Source: Adineta vaga (Eukaryota; Rotifera). From it: a stretch of DNA of 64,000 bases. The translations under genes and the position numbers were made by a program. Positions 26,168 to 36,822 of this stretch are shown here, one piece after another. The stretch lies in contig CP075495.1 in the NCBI GenBank assembly GCA_021613535.1, positions 8,990,001 to 9,054,000 of the forward strand, read 5' to 3'. The notes beneath the pieces were generated by a model. That model made no database searches and had not been told where the DNA came from. It saw nothing but the letters and a program-made list of their open reading frames with translations. Position 1 is the first letter of the stretch; every line of letters begins with the position of its first letter.

Positions 26168-29100
26168 TTGATTTGTCAATAAAAACACCGGAAATATGAA
26201 CAAGAAAAAAAAGAAGAAAAGAAACTTTTTAAATTTGATTAAATACAATAAACGTCTTCCTATAGATTATAAATAATGGCGTGTCAATCTAAAGAAAAAA
26301 ATTCAATCATTTAAATTCTATATAAAATTTTTTTTATTTCATTCTTTTAGTGCATCGTAAAAGAAAGTAAGGAAAATAAATAAATAAACATAGCTTCTGT
26401 GCTATTGTGTATGTATATATGTGTACGTTTCACACTGTTGTCGATCGAAACTTTACTAACGAATGATAAATAAGATTCAAATTAAATAAGTTGAAGAATT
26501 TTTTTGAAACATGAGTCTTAAGAAAATATAGATGAATTTATAAGAAAAAAGTGAAGAAAAATTATATTTTATGTAAATATTTGTAATTATTTTCTCAATG
26601 ATGTCGTTTAAATAGGAATTAGATGGCGTTGTCAAGCAGTTACAAGAAGTAGAGGACGTCAGTTGACTAAATTGACAGAAAGAAATTTTTACAAACTCAT
26701 ATTTTCGATGTATACAATTTGATATACAAACAATTGTGATTCGAATATAGTTCTTCTGATGACATTTCAATAATTAGAAAATTTTCCTTTGCCTTTCATA
26801 CGATTTTCAAAGAACAAATTGAACTATTTTTTTCTAGAACGCACAAAAGATATAATCTGTATAATCGCATGCTTTTAGTGACATGCTATCATTATTGCGT
26901 GATTACTATATCTATATCGTCTCGTTGACAATAGTAATAAGTTTTTTTTTTCTGTAATTTTAGTACGGTTCATTTGAATCGAGAAAATGGCATCGGAGTT
27001 ATAAGCGTAAGATGTTAATTGTCCGGAAAAACTCTTGTATCGTCTACGATAATTCGCATACAAATCAGTTTATATGGAACATACGTGTGAATTATTTCTC
27101 ATTTATTCGTCTCCAGCATCTGCAATCAATAACAGTTCTAATGATAAAACCATTTGACTTCATATTATGCATCTAAATTATTTATATTGAATCTAGTTTT
27201 CAAAAATATACGTCTTATATTTAGTGTCAATTAGCAAGTTTAAGAGTTTTATAATAAATACTTCAGTTTTTTTTTTCTTTAGTTAAATACTACATACATA
27301 AGAATGGCTATGTTGGTAATAGCAAAAATTGTCAAATGTCGAATGTTTTTTTGTGAAAATTATAAAATGAGATGCATCATTGCAATGAAGAGAGAAAATA
27401 AAATCTATTTGACTGATAGACGATGTTGTCTGAAACATAAATTGATTTTCTGATTACATTTTTGCCATCACGGTCACTAATTAGTATGCAAAAGCTAACG
27501 TTTACACATTACAGTATTTTACATGATTATTGCCGATCATATTCTCAGCAGCATATCAACAAATAACAGATAATAGCGTTTCAAATCGTATTTTTTTAAT
27601 ATCTGTAACTTTTGATTTTCAGAAAAAAAATCATCGGTTAATATTTCCAACAATTATCAGGTGATTCTTATTACATAATTTCATGTTCTAAAATTTAGTG
27701 TATCTAACAGATTTTTATCACAAATAATAACAACTTTCAAAAACTGTCGAGATGTGTATCAATATAATTCTTTCAGGGCTCTAAAAACGCGCAAAAAATA
27801 ATAGGCATAGCGTTGTTATGAAAGATGACCTCATCTAGTGTTTGATTTGTTCAAGAAAGTTTATTTGCTCTACTAAACTAATCATCGTATAGATTGTGTA
27901 TTAACCTTCTGTTCCCGGAAAACATCCCATTAACTGCATCGACAACCGTGACCTTGCTACTTGTATGAAATACGTTTTTTTGTAAAAGTTAATTTTTCAT
28001 TGTCATAGTGTTTTATAGAGACTAGAAACGTTTGAGAAAGTAAACATACACATCTCCTTCCATTTGCTTCTATAACCTATTTTTCTCCCCTTTTTTTCAT
28101 TTTCTGAAAGGATGTTATTTCTACTATAAATGCTCGAATAATAGAGTGAATGCTTCTAGATTTTTTTTCTTCTTTATAAGATACAAAAAAATATATGGAA
28201 TTGATAGGACGACAGATTTATTACACCAGTTGCGATATTCTTATAATAAATGATCGTTCTAACATCGATGTGTGTATTCAATAGATATTTATCGATTGTC
28301 TCTTTTAGGTACATAACATTCGTCTATTATATATTCAATATACATTTTTGGTTATTCTTATGTTTGAAGAAAAACAACAAGTATGAATAGTAAAACTTCA
28401 GAAAGGTAGTGTGTAGATGTCTATTTCTTTTGTGAAAAACTAAACGAGAAAACCATTGAAACACTCGTCGTATAAAAAGAAACGAAAAAAATCTCGTCAA
28501 GATTTCTTTTTCTCTCTCGAGCGACAGTCAATTGTTAACGTTATGAAATAGAATTGTTAGAAACCAACAAAATTTCTGTTCTCTTTTCTTCAAATTATCT
28601 TGTTTAGCCATAGAACACTCATTAAGCATGCGTATATGACTTTTTAGTTAATTATACATTCGTACTATTTCTGGTGAGATGTCGATATTCTCTTAGAAAA
28701 TCTGATCATTTTGACAAAAGTCATCGATGTAAGACGATATGGAAATAGATTGTACAAATCACGAACATCACAATTGCAATGTGTTCGAAAAGCAACAACA
28801 ACATCTGTGATGTAAGAAATAAGACAAATCAATTTACATTTCATCTTACTTATAGAAAAAACAAAGCTTAAGTAAATTGATCCAAGTTTTTAAAACTAAA
28901 GAATATCAATAGTTCTTTTCTATTTTGCATAATTTTATATTGATTAGTGTATGTCAAAGATTATTCAATCGTCTGAAGACTAGGTTATGTAAAATATGAA
29001 GGATGACGTTGGCCTTGTCATGTGCAAACTGATAAAATATGCGACGATTGGTAGATGATAAACTTATATTGTTCATATAAGCTAACCGATATTATTTGTG

Positions 29101-30240
29101 TTCTGTTTCTTTTATCCTCATTGTATAGATAGTTTATAGATTCGAAGAAAGAGATGTTTCTCTCTCTCTGGACAATTTAGAATGTATACATGGTGTAGAA
29201 ATATCGTCTACTTGCTTATCTCTTACTAGTTCTCTTTCATCTATCGCAATGGTAAAAAAACAGGAATATGTCAGTTTGCGATCGGCTTAGGATACTCATT
29301 TGTTTCTCTCTTTTGTTCTATTTTCTTACTTGTAGATAAAAACCTTAGCCTCCTTTTTCTTCTATATTGACATTCGACGATCATAAGGTATTTTATTTTA
29401 AATAAGTAAAGTGATTGTTTCTTTTTCTTTTCTGCTGATTATTGATGAGAAGAGAAAAGAAGAAAAGTAATCTGGAAATAATTCTATCTGTGCCATCAAA
29501 TATATTTTTTCCTATATAATAATCAACGTTTGCTTAATGGTTTCTTTCGTATTTGTCATAAGTAAATACATATGATAAAAAATCGAAAAAAGAAGAAGAA
29601 CAAGTTAAGTACATATCTGAAAGATGAATATGCTAAAAGGTGCTTTAACCTGAAGAACAAAGGTGCATTTATTTTCTTTAACTCTTTTTTCTTGTTCTTC
29701 AACGACATAAAATTTAACAAATAAAATGTCTTTTTTCTTTCTCCTAGTAGTTTCTTTTCTACCGGTAGCTCGTCACTATGTTGTTGTGAAGAGAAGCAAG
29801 AAGAAGAATTTATTCAAACTTTTGAGACACATTTCTTTGGCAATGGTTTGAACAGAAATAAATGAAGACTTTTACATACTTGATCACGTGTGATATATTC
29901 AATACTTTTATTTCAGATTGAAATCAAATATTCGTTTGATTATCGTTTCATGTTTATATATTACTGTTTATAATTTCAAAATTCTTCTACCGAACAGTAT
30001 CGCGAGTATATACGAAATCATTAACCTTGACAAAATTTATGATGATACTTTGAATAATTACGTATGAAATTATCATCAACCTTCGATTGAAAACTTTTTG
30101 AAAGCAATACATATATATATATAAACGTACTCGAATATCATTACTTTCATTATCTTTATACATTCAAATATAATTTATCAATAAAATAACCTTTTTATTG
30201 CTATAACTTTCCTCGGGACAAAATACAATCAATATTAAGA
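26168..30240. other. 4-kb gene-poor interval
   Basis: Separates the divergently transcribed PDCD4 (-) and alpha-mannosidase (+). AT-rich unique sequence; no frame longer than about 100 codons and none protein-like. Confidence 0.6.
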
Positions 30241-33200
30241 ATGAATTCAGCTCGTCGTTTGCTTGTAAGTTGAATTTTTCTAAATATAAATCAATGTAAA
30301 CTTCTTTAAATAGTGGAGATCAACGCGTAGTGCTAAATATCGTCTTCAAGTAATTATTCTTATTATTGCTGCAGCTCTTCTTGTATTGTTTGTATATACA
30401 CATCGTCAAGAAGATGTTAGACATCAGGAACTTATTGAAAAACCAGTATTTGTTCCGAAGAAACCGAGAGCAATTGAAAACAAATCGGTGGTAGAAAAAA
30501 CTATCACATCTGATTCGACAAATTGTGCTTATAAAGTATACTGAACTACTACGACATATAGACGATGATCTATTGTTTGTTTGTTTTTTTAGAATTGTCC
30601 TAAACTTGACGACGATGAAAATGTGATTAATGTACATATCATATGTCATACTCATTTAGATCCCGGATGGCTTAATTCAGTTGATGGATATTTTTTTGGA
30701 ATTCAACACGAACGTAACAGTAATAATGGTGGCAAACCCTATCGCCATAATATGCCAAGTGTATTAACAATATTTAATAATGTGATGGGTGCTCTATTAG
30801 AAAATGCTGATCGTCGTTTTGTTATGGTAGAAATGTCATTTATATGGCGTTGGTGGAAACGATTAGATGAAGATTATAAGAAGATTATTCGAAAATTAAT
30901 GCAAGAAGGTAAATAGTTGATAACGAAAGAAATGTTAATTTTGTATGGATTATTGATAAAACAAATATTTAGGACGTATTGATATTGCTGGTGGCAGTTG
31001 GACTTCAAATGATGAAGCTGTCAGCCATTATGCTGCAATGATTGATCAAAGCACACTTGGCTTTCGATTTATAAAAAATGAATTACGTACTTGTTCTCAA
31101 CCTGCTGTTGCTTGGCAACTGGATTTATTTGGTCACGGAAGAGAAATCAATTCTCTATTTGCTCACGTAGGTAAAACAAGTTCTCTTGTTGATGGATCTT
31201 ATATAGATTTAATTATTGAAAAAAGTTCATGTTCTTTTCTGTTTTGTAATTATATTAGATGGGTTATGATGCGATTCTTTTTGGTCGTTTGGATTATCAA
31301 GAGAAAGACCAACGAACAAGGGAAAAAACATTACAAATGATTTGGAAAGTCGATGAAAATGCTCGTAAGTTAATGAAGAACTAAATATATCTAAACATAT
31401 ATGTAAATATAAATATAGCGGAAAATGAACAATGGCTATTTACTGGCATTCTTCCAAATTTATATCATCCACCAGAAACCTTAGCTTTAAAATCCGATAT
31501 TGCTGGTAGTTTATTAGTAAGTAAAAGTTATTCGATAGAATATCAGTATTTTATGTTTATATTCATATCATTAGAGACCATCAGATACGGATACCATGCA
31601 AGAATCAGCTAGTACATATAGTAAACGTTTACTTGAAGAACTTAAAAAACAAGTAAAAATATTTATTTTAAATAACGTTTTTTTCAATAAAAGAAATTCT
31701 TTTCTAGCAAGAAAGATATAATTCAAAGAATATCGCTGTGATTTATGGTGGTGATTTTGAATATGAAGATGCAACACAATATTTTCAAAATATTGATGCA
31801 ATGATTTCTACTATTAATAATCTTGTAAGTCAGAAATTTAGAAAAGAAACTAAATGTTATTCTATTGATGATTCTGTGTTTTTCAATGGATTTAGCAAAA
31901 TAGAACGAATGAAAAATTTAAATACAATGTACACTATTCTACACCAACATGCTTTGTACATGCTATATCAAAAGAAAAACGTTCATGGCCAGTACGTGAA
32001 GGAGATTTTCTATCGTATGCACATCGTGCACATGCATTTTGGACCGGATTTTATACGTCGAGACCCGGAATTAAACTTTATGAACGTTCAATTGGTGCTT
32101 TATATCAAGTATGTTGTCTGTTTTCTTTTACCTAATCTGATCAGTATGATTCGACTAGTCTCTTCGACAACTGAGCATCTTTGCCAATCATATTAATTTT
32201 AATGAATTATTTGAATTAGCCGAAGTAATGGGTTTGTTACAACATCATGATACAATCACGTAAATTTGAACTTAATTAAAAATAAGCGATTGTTTTTATT
32301 TTTCTACACAGTGGAACAAGTCCAATGATCAATATTGCAGATGCCCTCCAACGAATGCATCGAGCAGAAAAACTTGGACAAGTATAAATTCTAACAATAG
32401 AATTGTAACTTTTGATTTTAAATATCTTGTTTTATTTAGAACATGACTTTATCGCTCTATCAACAGATATTGACACCAACAATGACAGTCAACTGGTCAA
32501 CACCATTAATTTTCTGTCAACTTAATGAAAGTTATTGTGAACCACTTGTTCAATTCGATAAAGTGAGTTACGATAGCATTCGATTCAAATTTATTTACAT
32601 GATCATATATTTTCTACAATTTTTTTGCACAGAAATTCTCAGCTATTATCTATAATCCTTCGTCTGTGTCTAATCAAGTTTGGTTACGTGTTCCAGTTGC
32701 AGAACATCAGTCAATTGTTCTTGATAGTGATGCAGTCAAAAAATTTGCTATTGATGCTCAAGAAATTGGCGTATGATTTTATTTTATTTTTATATATCCA
32801 TTGCGAACTGTCGTATTCATATCTTTATAGACGATCAAATTATCTTCTATATTACAAAGTATACCACTTGGTAATAAACGTGAACAATTTCAAGAAATGA
32901 TTGTTCGTGTTCAAGTACCACCATTAAGCATTCAAGCGATTCCATTTTTCTTAACACGTAGGTGATAGTTTATTTTTCTTAAAAAAGAAAAAGTTGATAA
33001 ACAAGCCGATACATTTTGCATTATCTGTCATTTTTATTATATAATAGAAAAAACTGGAAAAATTGAAGAATTTGCACCTTCAACGTCAAGCTGTTCCATC
33101 GAGAATCAAGTACAAACATCTCATACTCATAATTCTTGAATTTCACTAAATTGATTTTTCTTTATTGCATAGAATTACGTCCTAGAAGTCGATGAAAAAG

Positions 33201-35190
33201 GTTCAATTACTTCAGTAAAAATAAAATCAACTGATAAAACACTTGGTTTTAAACAAACATTTGGTCATTACACAAGTATTCTTTGTTTTTGTTGTATTAT
33301 ATCACCTTCAGAAAGTAATTTTTTAAAATAGGTTCTTCTAGTGATGCAACATCACATCAATCAAGTGGTTTGTATGTATTTCGTCCGATTGGTACTGATC
33401 CACCGCGACCGATTGGTATTAAAGAATTCTATTGTGTTAAGGTAAGATTTCAATAATAAGGATTTGTCTATGTATCATAGTTTATTTGAAATTTTAAAGC
33501 GCAAAGGTTACGAAGAAATTATTCAAGTTTATTCACAGTATGTTAATCAATCGATTCGATTATTGGATAATTCACCATACATTGAATTCGATTGGATTGT
33601 TGGACGACTGGAACCAAAGTAGAGTAGATTAAAGAATTCTAACAATAAAAGAAATCTTTCATTTTTTGTAGTGTAGAATTTGTTACTGAATATCGTAGTA
33701 AGGATCTTGTAAATGAAGGTATCTTCTATACAGATTCTAGTGGACGATCGTTGATGAAACGAAAGTATGATTGTTTATAATAGGAAATTGTGTGATAGAA
33801 ATGGGTTTTTTCGTTATAGACGAGACCAACGTGATGGATATACATTTGCACAAAGTGAAGCGAGTGCTGGTAATTATTATCCATTAGTTACTGGTATTAT
33901 ATTGAAAGTAAGAAGAAAGGAAAAAAGAAAATGATTCTTTAATACAAGAAAATTTAGGATGAAAAGAAAGATTTACAAATGAGTATAGTAACTGACCGAG
34001 CTGAAGGTGGTGGCAGTATCCAGGATGGACAAATTGAAATTATGGTAAGTAAAAATCTTTTGATCAACTTATAAATGTTACATTGATAAAACTGAAATAT
34101 CATGCATATATTCTTCATTCATTGCGTGAATAGCACCGATAGACTTATCGAATTTCTTTAAACAGATACTTATGTACTTACCTTTATAGAAAAAAAAGCA
34201 GACTGGATTTGCCAATTGAATAAGAATATTCATATATAATATAGAATACGATTGTAACAAGGAAAATGTTTCATCTAATAGTATTTATTAACTATTCTAT
34301 AGATTCATCGACGTGTTGCAACTGATGATGGTCTTGGAGTATCTGAAGTATGTCAATATTTTGTGAAAGCTTCTATTTTTTTATATCTAAACAACTGTTT
34401 TTATCTAGACACTCAATGAAATCGGTGTTGACAATCGAGGTTTAGTTGTTCGAGGTAAATAGAATTTACATCGATATTTTACATTATCCTATGGTTTTTA
34501 TCAATAGGTCGTCATCTTCTTGCATTAACAAACATGGAAGAAGGCATTAAATTCTTTCGTGAACATGCATTAAAATCTGTTTGGAAGCCAATAATTGCTT
34601 TTCGACATGACCTAACGAATGAGCCACTTGATTATAAATCAGTAAATAGTTATTAATTATACTAGAGTGGATAACATATTCTTATATTTCTAGTGGTCAT
34701 TATTGAATACAAAATTACCTTCACAAGTGAATGTTTTAACTGTAGAACCCATCTCTCAAGAAAACAATGTTTTAACAATTCTATTTCGTGTTGAACATTT
34801 CTATGAACCTAATGAACATTCCACGTTATCAAAATCAATAACATTGGATATGAATGTAAGTTCTTCACATATACTTCTATTCTATAGAACCTTGTGTTTT
34901 CTTTCAAATAGAAAATCTTCAATAAACATCAACTACTTGATGCAAAAGAAGTCACATTAGGTGCTAATATGTATAAAACGGAATCATTTGAACGGCTCAA
35001 ATGGTCGATAAATGCAACATCTGGTCTGTTATATTGATGTGTATTTCACAAATTTATCTAACTAATAGTTATCATTTCTTTTCTAGAAGATAAAAAAGGA
35101 CGACACGAAATGCCAAATTTTAATGGCAAAACTGTTGAATTACATCCAATGCAGATTCGATCTTTTATTATTAAATTAGAAAAACGTTGA
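30241..35190 (+). CDS. MAN2B1: Lysosomal-type alpha-mannosidase, glycoside hydrolase family 38
   Basis: Zinc-dependent exo-alpha-mannosidase closest to the lysosomal MAN2B group. Twenty-seven exons give 1063 aa: 30241-30264, 30314-30535, 30593-30908, 30973-31166, 31259-31364, 31419-31516, 31575-31652, 31708-31824, 31896-32108, 32159-32259, 32312-32381, 32440-32562, 32633-32770, 32831-32957, 33048-33109, 33173-33275, 33332-33441, 33500-33618, 33672-33764, 33820-33907, 33958-34044, 34303-34347, 34409-34454, 34508-34641, 34694-34855, 34912-35023, 35087-35190. Catalytic elements are intact: zinc ligands in HTHLDPGW (H103, D105), the nucleophile region AWQLDLFGHG (D238), YGGDFEYEDA (likely general acid) and HHDTITGT (zinc histidine). 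The N-terminus is a membrane anchor (RLQVIILIIAAALLVLFVYT) behind a basic stretch, unlike the cleaved signal of MAN2B1, so a type II membrane location is likely. A polyadenylation signal lies at 35388-35393. Confidence 0.96.
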
Positions 35191-35209
35191 ATTTATATAT
35201 AGTCTTCCT

Positions 35210-35310
35210 TTGACACTAGTGATAATTATTTTATGATCTGTGTGGTTTAATAAGTTGAAAGGTTTGGCGTTTATTATTTATTTTCGTTTTCATAAATATG
35301 AGATAAAAAC
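35210..35310 (+). repeat. 3'-flank repeat, copy 1
   Basis: Mannosidase 3' UTR segment containing ATTTTATGATCTGTGTG and TTTTCATAAATATGAGATAAAAA. It matches the copy at 35979-36062. Confidence 0.8.
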
Positions 35311-35387
35311 ATTATTGCCAATCAATATTCAATTAATATCGAAAGTGAAATCAGCTCTCTACAAATGCCACCTATATTAGAGATCGA

Positions 35388-35393
35388 AATAAA
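35388..35393 (+). other. Polyadenylation signal (alpha-mannosidase)
   Basis: AATAAA about 200 bp past the stop codon, before the duplicated exon copy. Confidence 0.6.
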
Positions 35394-35438
35394 ATATAAA
35401 TGTGCCAAGTTTATTCCCGATTATACTTATGGAATGCA

Positions 35439-35560
35439 TTTCATTATTTTCTAGAAGATCAAAAAGGACGAGATGAAATGCCAAATTCTAATAGAAAAAA
35501 AAAACCTTTGAACTACATCCAATACAGATTCGATCTATTATTAAGAGATTAGAAAAACGT
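35439..35560 (+). pseudogene. Damaged copy of the alpha-mannosidase last exon
   Basis: Repeats the 3' end of the preceding intron and the whole terminal exon of the mannosidase gene (original 35074-35187) with many substitutions. The GGCAAAACTG stretch is replaced by a 10-A run, adding 5 bp and breaking the frame. The copy has lost the stop codon: in the shifted frame the end (RLEKR) runs on for about 27 residues into unrelated sequence before a TAG. It is not needed for the intact gene upstream. Confidence 0.85.
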
Positions 35561-35978
35561 CAAGGGGTTGGTCTACCTCGACTTGTTTATGATAATATTC
35601 GAGAAAAAGCGTCTGGCACTAACAATAATTCGGAAGATTAGAATAATCGATTGTTGGCCAGCCTACCCATCCTCAAATGTACGAGTTTGGTTGTCTTTTA
35701 AAAGGTGTACATAAATCTCAACAACATAAGTTCAAAAAAGCTCAAGTTGAAGTGACAACAAAGAAAAACCTGGTACGAAAAAAGGGATGAGTGATTTCTT
35801 TAATTAATCAGATAGTATGAAAAAGTAAACTTATAGAATTGTTCTCCTATTCTAATGTAGTTTTGCCATATTCTATTAAACAAACAATAACTGATAAATA
35901 TTTACTGCTTTAGATGTCATAATTGAATTATTAAGAAACAAATATAGATGAAACCATTGAGATTAGAGACAGGTTTCG

Positions 35979-36062
35979 TTTGATACTAGAGATATTTATT
36001 TTATGATCTGTGTGCTTGAAACTGATTGGAAGTTCTTTTCGCTTTCATAAAAATGAGGAAAA
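35979..36062 (+). repeat. 3'-flank repeat, copy 2
   Basis: Diverged copy of 35210-35310. In the original the segment starts 20 bp past the exon; here 418 bp separate it from the exon copy, so sequence was inserted into the duplicate or lies between two independent copies. Confidence 0.8.
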
Positions 36063-36079
36063 AAACCAAATAATGCAAA

Positions 36080-36800
36080 TTAATGTTCAAGTAATATTGA
36101 TGAATGATCACCATCGCATTCTTTATGCATACTTAAATCAATTTTTGGATGTTTTAAAAGTAATTTAACAATTTCAGTATTTCCTTTCGAACAACAACGA
36201 TCTAGTGGAGTTTGTTTATATTTATCTGTTGCATTGACATCAGCATCATGTTCCAGTAATAGTTGAGTTATCTAAAATGGACATTAACGATTTCACATAG
36301 ATTTTTTAAAATGTTTTACTTCATTAAAATTTTTTGAACATGCATAATGTAGTGGTCGAGCACCGGATGAATTGGATTGTTCAACATCGACTCTTTTAGT
36401 TTTTAAAAGCATTCGAACAATATCAAGATGACCTGTTGATACGGCAATCATGAGCGGTGTCCAACCAAGCTAAAAACAGGAATGTACATTTAAACTGATA
36501 AACAAATAATTTATATTATTCTTACCTCATCTGGAATATCTGGTCGAACATTACAGATTTCCAATAGATATTGCACTATATCTTTTGCTCCACTTGAACA
36601 AGCCCAATGAAGAATAGTTCGACCATCCTAATAATATTGGAAAAGATAGTTCACGTCATTTGGAGACTGAAAAAGAATGTCTTTACGCGATCTTTCTTTT
36701 TGAGACATTCTGGATCCGCTTCTATTTTTGCTTTCAGTTGATCGAATTGTTTATCATACGCTAAACAGCAAACTTCTAAATTAGATATTTTCATCTCCAT
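36080..36800 (-). CDS. PSMD10: Gankyrin-like 26S proteasome assembly chaperone
   Basis: Ankyrin-repeat chaperone that in other eukaryotes holds the Rpt3 ATPase during assembly of the 19S regulatory particle. Four exons give 185 aa: 36687-36800, 36526-36627, 36320-36469, 36080-36271. The N-terminus ISNLEVCCLAYDKQFDQLK..ADP closely follows gankyrin, and repeats carry TILHWACSSG, TPLMIAVSTGHLDIV, RPLHYACSKNFNEI and TPLDRCCSKGNTEIV. The usual length is about 226 aa; here roughly one and a half C-terminal repeats are missing and the protein ends in an acidic/His tail (CDGDHSSILLEH). Its ATG is only 22 bp from the ENGASE stop codon on the same strand. Confidence 0.88.
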
Positions 36801-36807
36801 TATTAAT

Positions 36808-36809
36808 CT
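36808..36809 (-). other. Candidate trans-splice acceptor between ENGASE and PSMD10
   Basis: The 22-bp gap reads, on the minus strand, AATTCTTTTTTTCAG then ATTAATA and the gankyrin ATG. A polypyrimidine tract ending in CAG seven bases before the start codon is a textbook splice acceptor. There is no room for a promoter other than inside ENGASE. Confidence 0.65.
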
Positions 36810-36822
36810 GAAAAAAAGAATT

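Noticed and set aside
31738-32196. Continuous 152-codon plus-strand frame
   Set aside because: It reads through an intron (31825-31895) whose length is not a multiple of three. Splicing there restores the GH38 sequence (YSTPTCF, REGDFLSYAHRAHAFWTGFY).
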